Origin: a bacterium | Lineage (GTDB): Bacteria > Myxococcota_A > UBA9160 > SZUA-336 | Reading direction: 5' to 3' | Length of the DNA: 43,644 bases | Assembly: GCA_024226335.1 (NCBI GenBank) | Contig: JAAELY010000474.1 | Location: forward strand, 1-43,644 | Part shown: positions 16,056 through 24,942 of the stretch, piece by piece | How the letters are laid out: each line of letters starts with the position of its first letter | How positions within the stretch are numbered: the stretch's first letter is position 1 | Program-made: the position numbers and the translations under genes | Notes under the pieces: model-generated | Database searches by the model: none | The model's input: the letters and a program-made list of their open reading frames with translations, nothing else | Told to the model about the DNA's origin: nothing

Positions 16056-17923
16056 GTCCGGCCGTCCGCCGGTTTCGCCAGTTGCAGATCAACGAGTTCG
16101 CGATACAGCCCGCCGCGGCTCATCAACTCATCATGCGTCCCGGTCATCGTGATGCGCCCGTCCTCCAGCACGGCGATGCGATCAGCCGCTTGCACTGTCG
16201 ACAGACGATGAGCGATCACCAGCACGGTTCGCCCCTCCATCAGATTCCCGATCGCGTCCTGGACGATCTGCTCTGACTTCGCGTCGAGAGCGGAGGTGGC
16301 CTCGTCGAAGATCAGGAGTTGTGGGTCCCGCAGGATCGCCCGCGCGACGGTGATCCGCTGCCGCTGACCACCGGAGAGTTGCGCGCCCAGTTCGCCGACT
16401 TGCGTCTCCAAGCCATCGGGGAGTTTCTCGATGAACTCATTTGCGTTCGCCGCGCGCGCCGCTTCGACGACCTCTTCGAAGCTGGCTTCGGGACGTCCGT
16501 AGCGGATGTTCTCCAACAGAGACGTATCGAAAAGGAATGGCTCCTGGGTGACGACTGCGGTGAGACGTCTGAGTGACTCCCGCTCCAGCCTGCGCAGATC
16601 GATACCGTCGATTTCCACCGTGCCCGAAGTCGGATCGTGGAAACGCAGCAGAAGGTCGGCCAGTGTGGTCTTGCCCGAACCGGTGGGTCCCACCAGCGCC
16701 AGACTCTCGCCCGCACTGATCTCCAGGTCGATGTGCTTTAGAACCTCTTCCCGATCGTAATTGAACGAGACTCCCGAGAAGCGGATCCCCTGTGAGATGC
16801 GCTCGATGCTCACGGGATCGGCGACGTTCCCGACTTCTTCGTCGGAATCGAGGATCTCGAAAACACGAGTCGAAGCGGGCAGGGCATCCTGGACCGAGTT
16901 GTAGAGCTTGGTCAGGCTCTTGGTCGGCGCATAGAGCATCGCCGAAACGCCCATGAAGGCGGCGAAGGTTCCGAGCGTGATGCCCCACCAACCCGAGAGA
17001 AGCGCGTAGATTCCCACCAGGATGACCGACACGAATTGCGCCTGGCTCGATAGTTCCACCAGGCTGCGAGAAAGGACTCGGTTGCGCACCACCTTGAGGG
17101 CACGTCGGAAGTAGCGCTTGATCTCACCTGCGTAGGCATCGAATTCGAGCGCTTCCGCACCGAAGGCCTTGATCACCTTGATGCCCGATAGGATCTGGAC
17201 CAGGCGCTGCAAGACTTCGGAGATCTGTTCCTGCCGCCGCTGGCTGCTACGTCGGATGCGACTACCGAAAACCCGCAACACCAGCGCGACCGGCGGGCCG
17301 ACCAGCAGGAGAATCAGCGCGAGCGGAGCGCACAGGATGAAGGCCCAGGTGAGGGCGCCCAGGATCTGGAACAAGTGCTGGATGGCTTCGCCGAATACCA
17401 ACCCTTGCGCGCGGTTGGCGACCATCGTGTCGCTGCCGATCCTCGCCAGGAAGTCTCCGCGTTTGCCGCGCACGTGATGCGCGAGTGGCAGTCGCAAGAA
17501 CTTGGAGCCCAGGTCCATGTTCATATCGGCCCACATGCGAATCATGACCCATTCGACCGCGTAGTCGCGCACCAGTCGAACCAACGGCATGAGGAACACG
17601 ATGCCCAGTGCCGCGAGCACGATGTTGTAGAGGTTCTGGTCGACGCGCTCGCGCATCACAGCGCGCTGTGCCTCGAGGGCCTCGGGTGCGACGGGTCCGG
17701 TCAGAGGGTTCTCGCCGCTCAGCAGACCGCCGATCGACTTGGCATTCAGATCGGGAATGACGATGTCATCGATCAGGGGCTTGATCAGATAGACGCGCCC
17801 GGTGAGTCCGGAGGCGTACAAGAGCGAAAAGACCACCGCGACGACGACCACCCAGGAGTACGGACGTGCGTACGCGAGGAGTCGAAGCAACCGGCGGGTC
17901 GCGCTTTGCTTGTTCCCAGGCAT
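16052..17923 (-). CDS. msbA: Lipid A/phospholipid ABC exporter, MsbA-like
   Basis: A 623-residue half-transporter: six-helix transmembrane domain (about 20-340) fused to an ATPase. Walker A is at 412-419 (GPTGSGKT), the signature LSGGQ at 516-520, Walker B LLIFDE at 536-541, and the switch His in IAHRLSTV. All are canonical, so a homodimer with two active sites is expected. MsbA flips lipid A-core from the inner to the outer leaflet of the inner membrane, consistent with the LPS genes on either side. The first periplasmic loop (about residues 57-95) is longer than in E. coli MsbA. ATG at 17923 follows the rpmB stop by 10 nt. Confidence 0.88.
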   Translation of the reverse strand: MPGNKQSATRRLLRLLAYARPYSWVVVVAVVFSLLYASGLTGRVYLIKPLIDDIVIPDLNAKSIGGLLSGENPLTGPVAPEALEAQRAVMRERVDQNLYNIVLAALGIVFLMPLVRLVRDYAVEWVMIRMWADMNMDLGSKFLRLPLAHHVRGKRGDFLARIGSDTMVANRAQGLVFGEAIQHLFQILGALTWAFILCAPLALILLLVGPPVALVLRVFGSRIRRSSQRRQEQISEVLQRLVQILSGIKVIKAFGAEALEFDAYAGEIKRYFRRALKVVRNRVLSRSLVELSSQAQFVSVILVGIYALLSGWWGITLGTFAAFMGVSAMLYAPTKSLTKLYNSVQDALPASTRVFEILDSDEEVGNVADPVSIERISQGIRFSGVSFNYDREEVLKHIDLEISAGESLALVGPTGSGKTTLADLLLRFHDPTSGTVEIDGIDLRRLERESLRRLTAVVTQEPFLFDTSLLENIRYGRPEASFEEVVEAARAANANEFIEKLPDGLETQVGELGAQLSGGQRQRITVARAILRDPQLLIFDEATSALDAKSEQIVQDAIGNLMEGRTVLVIAHRLSTVQAADRIAVLEDGRITMTGTHDELMSRGGLYRELVDLQLAKPADGRT

Positions 17924-17933
17924 GGCCGGGGGC

Positions 17934-18125
17934 TCAGGCGACCTTCGTCACCTTTCCGGAACGAATGCAGCGGGTGCACACGCGAACGTGCTTCGTGCGG
18001 CCGTCAATCACCGCTCGAACCCGTTGAAGATTCGGGAGAAAGCGGCGCTTCGTCCTGTTGTTGGCGTGGCTCACGTTATTGCCGCTCGCCGGTTTCTTGC
18101 CACAAACCTCGCACTGGGCTGCCAT
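17934..18125 (-). CDS. rpmB: 50S ribosomal protein L28
   Basis: A 63-residue ribosomal protein of the large subunit. It begins [20 protein letters not shown] and has a second CxxC in [11 protein letters not shown], so it is the zinc-binding form of L28. The frame is open upstream for 38 more codons, but GGGAGA (18130-18135) directly precedes the ATG at 18125 and the family start matches there. rpmG does not follow, unlike in E. coli. msbA is immediately downstream, coupling a ribosomal protein gene to the lipid exporter. Confidence 0.96.
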   Translation of the reverse strand: MAAQCEVCGKKPASGNNVSHANNRTKRRFLPNLQRVRAVIDGRTKHVRVCTRCIRSGKVTKVA

Positions 18126-18217
18126 GCTGTCTCCCGCCTCTTCCAATCTGGTCCGCGGCTCGCGGCCGCTGGCTGGCTCGGCGACGGACTGCCACCGACC
18201 GCGATCTTGCACGCCCG

Positions 18218-18246
18218 TAGTTACCAAAACCACGGCCAAGCCTCAA
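18218..18246 (-). promoter_or_regulatory. Candidate rpmB promoter
   Basis: On the minus strand TTGAGG (18246-18241), a 17-nt spacer, then TAACTA (18223-18218) lie 93 nt before the rpmB start. The -35 matches 4 of 6 consensus bases and the -10 is weak. The 153-bp gap between rpmB and the upstream oxidoreductase holds nothing else I can name. Confidence 0.3.
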
Positions 18247-18278
18247 CTTGGAGCCCATGCCCGGGGTCCGGCCCGGGC

Positions 18279-19589
18279 TCAGATCTTGGGAGTGCCCAGG
18301 CGTTCCAGCAGCTTGGCCGCCGCCTGTCGGGCACCCAGGATCTCGCCTTCAAAGCCCGAAGCCGGGGCTACCTGGGCGCCAACGAGCTGTACTGGCGGCC
18401 TCGTTCGCAGACTCGCGCTCGGCCTGGGCCCGGGAAAGCGCAGATCGCTGGCGTCGCGGTCCCAATCTGGACCCGGCCCCAGCTCGATCTCGCTGATCTC
18501 GCCCACCTGGAACGGATTGAGATCTCCCAGAGGGCACTCGGGATCGAGGTGAATTGCCCCCGGTCCAGAGAAGATTAGCCATTCGATTTCTGGGTTTTCC
18601 CGATCGAGATGCCGGGAGATCCAGTGCAAATCGTCGGGGCTGCCGGTGGCCACGACCGCCCGGGTATCGAGCCCGATCGGCAGGGACTCGGGATCTGTCC
18701 GGAACAGCCTCTGCGGCAGGTCGGTGGGCAGGGAACTGGCCGGTAGCCAGCGAGGTGCGGGTTCTCCGATCGCACGGCGAACCAGTTCGAGTGGCGCGCC
18801 GATGACCAGTGCGCGCGCCTGCAAGGAGCCGCGCGAGAACTCCACGCCCACTTCGCTGCGGCTCGACAATAGCGAGAATTCGCCGACGCTCCGGATCTCG
18901 CCGTGCAGGGCGAGGAAACGCCGGCGCAGAAGGTCGAGGAACGGATCGCCCACTCCGCTCATTCGATGTCCGCCATCGGCGGTGCTGCGCAGGAGCAAAG
19001 CGGAACCCGTCTGCGGATCGCCTGGAGGACGTGCCGAGAGTGGAGCGACCAGGGCATCGATGAAGGCGCGCAGTGACTCGGGAATTTCCGGAAGCAAACC
19101 CTCGGCGGGCGTTTCGCGCACACTGCGTTCGACGAAGCGTCGTACCATGGCCGGTCCGTGGTTGAGCTTGACCTCGGGCATCAGTGCGGTGCGGATCTCG
19201 TCGCCAATCCGGTCCACGGGCGCGAACCACGACAGCACGGTCTTGGCTTCCGCCACTTCATAGGCTTCGATCTCCCGCGCCAACGCCTCTCGACCCGCCC
19301 GTACGTCGATGCGCGCGTTCTGCATCAGCACCTGCAACGCCAGTTCGTCGTGCTCGATGCGGCGCTGTTCGATCAGCGGGATCGCCAGCTCCCGCAGTAC
19401 ACGCAGGATGCATCCGCGGTTTCCGAGACTCGACAGCAGGAAGGGCTCACGCAGAAAAGGCGATCGTTTCGTCAACGCCTCTTCTTCGAGCATCACGACA
19501 CGCAATCCCGCCATGGCGAGGTAGGTTGCAGCGGTCAGCGAACCCAGGCCGCTGCCCAGGATCACCACATCGGTGTGCTTCGTAGTCAA
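18279..19589 (-). CDS. FAD/NAD(P)-dependent oxidoreductase, function unknown
   Basis: A 436-residue flavoprotein-like sequence. A dinucleotide-binding motif opens the protein (VVILGSGLGSLTAATYLA, residues 8-25), followed by a strand ending in VMLEEE, as in amine oxidase or phytoene-desaturase-type enzymes. The middle of the protein is not recognisable to me. A late segment (VQLVGAQVAPASGFEGEILGARQAA) looks like the second FAD-contact region of that superfamily. I chose TTG at 19589, since the Rossmann motif starts a few codons in; the frame continues to 19664. It is divergently transcribed from the glycosyltransferase of the next operon with 84 bp between. The substrate is unknown. Confidence 0.6.
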   Translation of the reverse strand: MTTKHTDVVILGSGLGSLTAATYLAMAGLRVVMLEEEALTKRSPFLREPFLLSSLGNRGCILRVLRELAIPLIEQRRIEHDELALQVLMQNARIDVRAGREALAREIEAYEVAEAKTVLSWFAPVDRIGDEIRTALMPEVKLNHGPAMVRRFVERSVRETPAEGLLPEIPESLRAFIDALVAPLSARPPGDPQTGSALLLRSTADGGHRMSGVGDPFLDLLRRRFLALHGEIRSVGEFSLLSSRSEVGVEFSRGSLQARALVIGAPLELVRRAIGEPAPRWLPASSLPTDLPQRLFRTDPESLPIGLDTRAVVATGSPDDLHWISRHLDRENPEIEWLIFSGPGAIHLDPECPLGDLNPFQVGEISEIELGPGPDWDRDASDLRFPGPRPSASLRTRPPVQLVGAQVAPASGFEGEILGARQAAAKLLERLGTPKI

Positions 19590-19673
19590 ATCGCGTTCTG
19601 GCCGTTCGTTCTCGGCCGCCCTCCGGTTGTCGATTCGATTGTCAAAATTGCCGGTACATCGCACTCTTCACCG

Positions 19674-20372
19674 GTGCCCGCAGCCGGAATCTCGATTAGC
19701 GTAGTCATCCCAACCCTCAATGAGCAACGTTCAATCGAACGAGCGCTGGCTTGCACGCGCCTTCCCGGTGTCGAACGGATCGTAGTGGACGGCGGCAGTC
19801 GCGACGGAACGAGTGATACCGCACGCTTTCTGGGGGCCGATCGCGTCCTCAACGCTCTGCCGGGTCGCGCCCATCAGATGGATGCCGGTTATCGGGTGGC
19901 GAGTGGCGAGATCGTTCTGTTCCTGCACGCCGACACCCGACTCGAGGTGGGCTGGTACGAGGCACTGCGGGAAGCGATGCTCGATCCCATCAGCGCGGGT
20001 GGGGCTTTCACCCTGCGTTTCGAAGCCGAGGGCTTGTTTTTCAGACTGTTGGAAAGAGGTGCGCTCTGGCGCTCGCGCAAGTTTGGCCTGCCGTATGGGG
20101 ATCAAGCCCTGTTTTTGCGCCGCAAACTCCTGATGGAATCCGACGGCATCGCGCCCGTCGCCCTGTTCGAGGATCTCGATCTGGCACGACAGATCAGCGG
20201 GGCGGGTGAACTGGTCATCCTGCCCCAGCGGGCGTTCGCCTCGGCTCGACGCTACCAGCGAAACGGAGCCTTGCGACAATGGTGGCGCAACCAGTTGGCT
20301 GTGGTGGCCTGGGCGTCGGGGCTGGATCGTGAGCGCGTGGCGGCCTGGTATCGACGCGGAGTTGCGCGATGA
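19674..20372 (+). CDS. Glycosyltransferase family 2, TIGR04283-like
   Basis: A 232-residue GT2 enzyme resembling TIGR04283 (transferase 2, rSAM/selenodomain-associated). It shows ISVVIPTLNEQRSIERAL, VDGGSRDGT, the GRAHQMDAGYR segment, the metal site LFLHADTRL, and LPYGDQALFLRRKL, followed by FEDLDLARQI. Family members are often found with a partner transferase (DUF2064) and radical-SAM genes; neither is in this window. GTG at 19674 is chosen because the family begins a few residues later; no strong ribosome-binding site was seen. The stop overlaps the next ATG by 4 nt, making it the first gene of a coupled operon. Confidence 0.8.
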   Translation: MPAAGISISVVIPTLNEQRSIERALACTRLPGVERIVVDGGSRDGTSDTARFLGADRVLNALPGRAHQMDAGYRVASGEIVLFLHADTRLEVGWYEALREAMLDPISAGGAFTLRFEAEGLFFRLLERGALWRSRKFGLPYGDQALFLRRKLLMESDGIAPVALFEDLDLARQISGAGELVILPQRAFASARRYQRNGALRQWWRNQLAVVAWASGLDRERVAAWYRRGVAR

Positions 20373-21199
20373 GTGCGCCGCTGGTCACGCTGCTCAGCGA
20401 CTTTGGAACCGCTGACGGTTATGTCGGTGCGATGAAGGCCGGCGTGCTGAGTCGCTGTCGGGAAGCCCGATTGATCGATCTGGCCCACGAGATCGAACCC
20501 GGCTGCGTCCTTTCGGGTGCCTGGGTTCTGGCGCAGGCCGCGCCCCGTTTCCCGGAGGGCTGCGTGCATCTGGCCGTGGTCGATCCCGGGGTAGGCTCCG
20601 ATCGGCGCGCGATCGCCTGTCGCATCGACGATCACATCTACGTGGCACCCGACAATGGACTGCTGGAATTCGTGCTGCGCGGAGCCGAGAGCGTAGCGAG
20701 CTTCGTATTGAGCAATGAGCAATTGTGGAATCGACCCGTCAGCAGTGTTTTTCAGGGCCGGGATCTCTTCGCTCCAGTGGCGGGATTTCTTGCCGCCGGT
20801 GGTGCGATCGAGGCGAGTGGCACACAGATTCCCTCCGATTCTCTCGTGCGCTTGCCCGCCGCTTCCGTGCCCGCCGCTTCCTTGCCCGTGGCGCGCGTGG
20901 AGGTGAGCAGCGGACGGAGCGCGGGCCGTGTCGTTCACGTGGATCGCTTTGGAAATCTGATTACCGACCTGCCATTGATCCCGGAAGCGGCGATCGGCCG
21001 CATTGCGGAGGTGGGTTCCGAGCTTCTGCCGGTCGTGCGCACCTACAGCGACGTCGCCACCGGCGCCCTGCTGGCGCTCGTCGGTTCGTCGGGCACGCTC
21101 GAAGTAGCGTGCAACGGAGGAAGCGCGCAGCGCCGAGTCGGGATCTCCGTCGGTGATGTGGTATTGTTGCGCGATCCCCCGGGAGTTGAGCTGGCTTGA
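20369..21199 (+). CDS. SAM hydroxide adenosyltransferase (DUF62 / chlorinase-fluorinase family)
   Basis: A 276-residue protein of the DUF62 family, which hydrolyses S-adenosylmethionine to adenosine and methionine; relatives include the SalL chlorinase and FlA fluorinase. Conserved segments are TLLSDFGTADGYVGAMKG-like at the start, VVDPGVGSDRR (D72, R79), APDNGLL, and DRFGNLITDLP. The family motif usually written FHGRDxFAP reads FQGRDLFAP, with Gln129 where the His of the Asp-Arg-His triad is expected. A 15-bp tandem duplication (20853-20882) encodes PAASV-PAASL in a linker. It overlaps both neighbours by 4 nt. Confidence 0.88.
   Translation: MSAPLVTLLSDFGTADGYVGAMKAGVLSRCREARLIDLAHEIEPGCVLSGAWVLAQAAPRFPEGCVHLAVVDPGVGSDRRAIACRIDDHIYVAPDNGLLEFVLRGAESVASFVLSNEQLWNRPVSSVFQGRDLFAPVAGFLAAGGAIEASGTQIPSDSLVRLPAASVPAASLPVARVEVSSGRSAGRVVHVDRFGNLITDLPLIPEAAIGRIAEVGSELLPVVRTYSDVATGALLALVGSSGTLEVACNGGSAQRRVGISVGDVVLLRDPPGVELA
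20853..20882 (+). repeat. 15-bp tandem duplication inside the SAM enzyme gene
   Basis: Two copies of TGCCCGCCGCTTCC(G/T) in frame, with the start of a third at 20883, encode PAASVPAASLP between the N- and C-terminal domains. It looks like a recent slippage duplication in a tolerant linker. Confidence 0.8.
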
Positions 21200-22947
21200 C
21201 CCCTAGACAGCGCGTATTTGCGTACGTGCGCCAGGAGAAGGGTCGGTACATCCTGGGTGCCGCCCTGACCTTGGCGTATGCATTCGCATTCCAACTGGTT
21301 CCTCTCGCCATGCGCGAGGTGGTCGGACGCATTGAGGCCGGTCGTTCGTTGGCAGAAGTGCAGGCGGCGGCGTTCGTCCTCATGGGTATCGCGACCGTGT
21401 TCGCCGTGCTGCGTTTCGGAACGCGCCGTACGATGTTCCGGGCCGGTCGTCAGATCGAGTACGGGTTGCGCAACGACCTGTTCTCACACCTGCAAAAGCT
21501 CCCCCAGTCCTACTTCGCCGGCCAGCGCACCGGGGATCTGATGTCGCGTGCGGTCAACGACGTGAACAACGTCCGACTGTTCATGGGCATGGGCATCTTG
21601 AACATCATCCAGACACCCATCCTGTACCTCGGGGCGATCGGCGTCATGCTCAGCGTCGACTGGCAACTGGCTCTCTGGGTTCTCGCTCCGTATCCGCTGT
21701 TCGTGTTCATCACGCGTTTCTTCGGCAAGCGCATGCACTTGTGGAGCCTGGCCACGCAGGAACAACTCGGTGTGCTGTCATCGGGGGTGCAGGAAAATGC
21801 CGCCGGTGTATTCGTAGTGCGCTCTGCGGCCATGGAGGACCGCGAGCGTGCGCGCTTTGCACTGGACAACGACAGTCTCTATCAGAAGCAGGTGCGCTTC
21901 GCGTTTGTCTCGACCGGAATGTTCACCACGATCAGCATGCTGCCTAGCGTCGCCCAGATCGCCGTGTTGGTCGGAGGCTCGTATGGCGTGATCGGGGGTC
22001 GCGTGACGACGGCGGACCTGTGGCTGTTCTACAGCTATGCGGTCCTGCTCACATTCCCGACATTCCTGATGGGCTTCGTCGTGAACATCGCGATGCGTGC
22101 GCTGGCGGGACTCGAGCGTCTCGGCGAGATCCTCGACACCGTTCCGTCGATCCAGGACGGCAAGGAAACGCTCGATCTGACCCACCTACGAGGTTCGGTC
22201 GAGGTGCGCAAACTCTCGTATGAATTCAAGGGTCGAGAAGACCATCCCGCACTCAGCGATGTGAGTTTCTCGGTCGAAGCTGGACAGACGGTGGGTATCG
22301 TAGGCGCGGTTGGGTCGGGCAAGAGCACTCTGCTCGCCGCCATACCGCGCCTGCTCGAAGTCGAAGACGGAAACGTGCTCATCGACGGGCACGACGTGAA
22401 TCGGATACCCCTGAACCTGCTGCGCTCGAGTATCGCGATGGTGCCTCAGGACAGCTTCTTGTTCTCGACGACGATCGAGGAGAACATCCGCTTCGGCTGC
22501 CCCGACGCAGATCGCGAGGCCGTGCGTCGGGCGGCCCGTCGCGCACACGTGCTAGGCGATATCGAGGATTTTCCCCAGGGGTTCGACACACCCGTCGGCG
22601 AACGCGGCATCACGCTGTCGGGCGGGCAACGTCAGCGTATCGCGTTGGCGCGCGCGCTCGCCCTCGATCCGCCCATTCTGATCCTGGATGATTCGCTGTC
22701 TAGCGTGGATGCCGCGACCGAGGAGGCGATTCTCAAGGAACTGCGCAGCGCGCGGTCCGGACGCAGTTGCTTCATCGTGGCGCATCGCACCTCTGCAGTG
22801 CGCGATGCTGATTTCATCATCGTGCTCGACGAAGGCCGGGTGGCCGAGGTCGGAACGCACGAATACCTGTTGCGAAACCCCGGTGTGTACGAGCGCATCT
22901 ACCGTCAGCAGCAACTCGAAGCGGAGATCGAAGGAGGAGTCGCTTGA
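21196..22947 (+). CDS. Heterodimeric ABC exporter subunit with degenerate ATPase site (MdlA/BmrC-like)
   Basis: A 583-residue half-transporter with an N-terminal six-helix domain and a C-terminal ATPase. Walker A is at 370-377 (GAVGSGKS) and the signature LSGGQ at 474-478. Walker B is ILILDD, with Asp499 replacing the catalytic Glu. This substitution marks the non-canonical subunit of heterodimeric exporters such as MdlAB, BmrCD and TM287/288. Its intact LSGGQ would complete the active site of the partner encoded next. The substrate is unknown; family members export drugs or lipids. TTG at 21196 is in a 4-nt TTGA overlap with the SAM enzyme gene. Confidence 0.85.
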   Translation: MTPRQRVFAYVRQEKGRYILGAALTLAYAFAFQLVPLAMREVVGRIEAGRSLAEVQAAAFVLMGIATVFAVLRFGTRRTMFRAGRQIEYGLRNDLFSHLQKLPQSYFAGQRTGDLMSRAVNDVNNVRLFMGMGILNIIQTPILYLGAIGVMLSVDWQLALWVLAPYPLFVFITRFFGKRMHLWSLATQEQLGVLSSGVQENAAGVFVVRSAAMEDRERARFALDNDSLYQKQVRFAFVSTGMFTTISMLPSVAQIAVLVGGSYGVIGGRVTTADLWLFYSYAVLLTFPTFLMGFVVNIAMRALAGLERLGEILDTVPSIQDGKETLDLTHLRGSVEVRKLSYEFKGREDHPALSDVSFSVEAGQTVGIVGAVGSGKSTLLAAIPRLLEVEDGNVLIDGHDVNRIPLNLLRSSIAMVPQDSFLFSTTIEENIRFGCPDADREAVRRAARRAHVLGDIEDFPQGFDTPVGERGITLSGGQRQRIALARALALDPPILILDDSLSSVDAATEEAILKELRSARSGRSCFIVAHRTSAVRDADFIIVLDEGRVAEVGTHEYLLRNPGVYERIYRQQQLEAEIEGGVA

Positions 22948-24764
22948 CGCCGGGTTTCGACGAAGAGGAGGCTGTAGGCAAGGTCTACGACGCGCAATTG
23001 ATCGCGCGGATGTGGCCTCTGATGCGCCCGCACTGGCGGTTCCTGCTGGCGGGGTCGCTGCTGATCCCGATCCGTCCGCTCCTGATGTTGATTCCCGCTT
23101 CACTTTTCGGGGTCGCGCTCAATCACCTGTCGGGTCAGGGCGGTTTCCCGGGGCTGAAAATCCTCTCCTTCGTGGCGGAACCGCCCGGGGGTATCCCGCT
23201 GATTCCCTGGCTCGGGTTCGTGTTCCTTTGCGTCACCGGCCTGCTGGTCCTGGTTGAATTCGCTCGTCAGATCTCGATGGCGGTTCTCGGCGGACGCACC
23301 ATGCGCGCGTTGCGGGAGCGACTCTTCGATCACGTGCAACGACTGCCGCTGAAGTTTTTCGACACCTATCCGGTAGGTCGCCTGGTCACGCGCCTGGGCA
23401 ATGACGTCGAATCGCTGGGCGAGATGTTCTCGGGCGGTCTGATCATGATGATCGCCGACCTGTTCCTGATGACGGTCTTTGCCAGCGTGCTCTTCTATCT
23501 GAACTGGGAACTGGCTCTCGTGGCGATGGCTGTGGTTCCGGTTCTGGTCGTGGCTTCGATCATCTTCCGCTGGAAGGTGCGCGAGGCGTATCGCCTGGTG
23601 CGGGTGCGCATCGCCCGCATCAATGCGCATCTGCAGGAGACCATCACCGGAATGAAGGTGGTCCAGCTCTTCGCCCGCGAAAAGCGCAACTTCGGCGATT
23701 TTTCGGCCATCAACAGAGAACACCGCAACGCCTGGTTCAGGTCGATCAACTTCGACGCACTTCTTTCCGCGTCGATCGAGCTCTCCGGAAACCTCACGAT
23801 CGCGTTGATCCTCTGGTACGGAGCCCAGATGCTCGAGATGGGCGTGGTCGATCTCGGCTTGATCTTCGTTTTCTACGACTACATGCGGAAGTTCATCCAG
23901 CCGCTCCAGGAACTCTCGGCGCGCTACTCAGTCATGCAGTCTTCGATGGCCAGTCTCGAGCGCATTTTTCAGCTGCTCGATGTCGAGCCCGAACCCGAAG
24001 AGGCGATCGAGCGTCGCGAGGTCGTCGGCGCAGTCGAGTTCGAGAACGTGACATTCGCCTACAATCCGGACGATCCGGTCCTGAAAGACCTGAGTTTTCG
24101 CGTCGAGCCCGGCGAGCGCATCGCTCTGGTCGGGCACACCGGGGCGGGCAAGACCACGATCCTGAAGCTGTTGGCGCGAATGTACGAGCCACAGAGGGGT
24201 CGCATCCTCGTCGACGGTGTCGATATCCGCGAATTCTCGCGCGCGGAACTCCGACGCCACATCGCCTTCGTGCTGCAGGACGTCTTCCTGTTCACGGGCG
24301 ATATCGCCTACAACATCGGGCTGGGCCGAGACGATATCTCGCAGGAAGAGATCGAGTCCGCGGCTCGAACCGTCCATGTCGACGAGTTCGTGCGGCGCCT
24401 GCCCGATGGCTATGCCCACGAAGTCCGGGAGCGCGGGCTCAACTTCTCGGTTGGCGAGCGCCAACTGCTTTCCTTCGCCAGGGCGCTGGCTCAGCGGCCG
24501 CAGATCCTGCTTCTGGACGAGGCGACCTCGAGCGTCGATACCGAGACGGAGGTCCTGATCCAGGACGCGCTGCACCGCCTGATGGAGGGCAAGACCTCGA
24601 TGGTCGTGGCTCATCGCCTCTCCACGATCCAGGATGTCGATCGCATCTACGTCCTGCATCACGGGGAGATCCGGGAGGTCGGCAATCACGAAGCCCTGCT
24701 GGCCGAGCGCGGGCTCTACTGGCGGCTCTATCAACTGCAGTACGCCGCCCAGGATGCCGCCTGA
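22944..24764 (+). CDS. Heterodimeric ABC exporter subunit with canonical ATPase site (MdlB/BmrD-like)
   Basis: A 606-residue half-transporter that pairs with the preceding subunit. Walker A is at 397-404 (GHTGAGKT) and Walker B is ILLLDE (521-526) with the catalytic Glu526. The signature is altered to FSVGE (501-505) in place of LSGGQ, the mirror image of the partner's defect. One competent and one degenerate composite ATP site are therefore predicted. TTG at 22944 overlaps the first subunit by 4 nt. A 178-bp gap to smc follows. It contains a short stem (AAGGG 24793-24797 with CCCTT 24806-24810) that is too weak to call a terminator. Confidence 0.86.
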   Translation: MTPGFDEEEAVGKVYDAQLIARMWPLMRPHWRFLLAGSLLIPIRPLLMLIPASLFGVALNHLSGQGGFPGLKILSFVAEPPGGIPLIPWLGFVFLCVTGLLVLVEFARQISMAVLGGRTMRALRERLFDHVQRLPLKFFDTYPVGRLVTRLGNDVESLGEMFSGGLIMMIADLFLMTVFASVLFYLNWELALVAMAVVPVLVVASIIFRWKVREAYRLVRVRIARINAHLQETITGMKVVQLFAREKRNFGDFSAINREHRNAWFRSINFDALLSASIELSGNLTIALILWYGAQMLEMGVVDLGLIFVFYDYMRKFIQPLQELSARYSVMQSSMASLERIFQLLDVEPEPEEAIERREVVGAVEFENVTFAYNPDDPVLKDLSFRVEPGERIALVGHTGAGKTTILKLLARMYEPQRGRILVDGVDIREFSRAELRRHIAFVLQDVFLFTGDIAYNIGLGRDDISQEEIESAARTVHVDEFVRRLPDGYAHEVRERGLNFSVGERQLLSFARALAQRPQILLLDEATSSVDTETEVLIQDALHRLMEGKTSMVVAHRLSTIQDVDRIYVLHHGEIREVGNHEALLAERGLYWRLYQLQYAAQDAA

Positions 24765-24828
24765 ACACCCGCTCCTGAAGCCTCGGGAAACAAAGGGAAA
24801 ACGAGCCCTTAGGCGGAAAATAGAGGTC

Positions 24829-24856
24829 TTTACACGCCAGCTGCGTCTGTGCTAAT
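24829..24856 (+). promoter_or_regulatory. Candidate smc-ftsY promoter
   Basis: TTTACA (24829-24834), 16-nt spacer, then GCTAAT (24851-24856) preceded by TGT, giving an extended -10. It is the best sigma70-like match in the 178-bp gap and lies ~90 nt before the smc GTG. Confidence 0.4.
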
Positions 24857-24942
24857 TCTGGGGCAGTCAATTTCATCCTCCTGCTCTGCCGCTGGCCGTC
24901 CCCCCCGAGTCGGATACCAGCGGAAGCAAAGACGAGGCTCGG

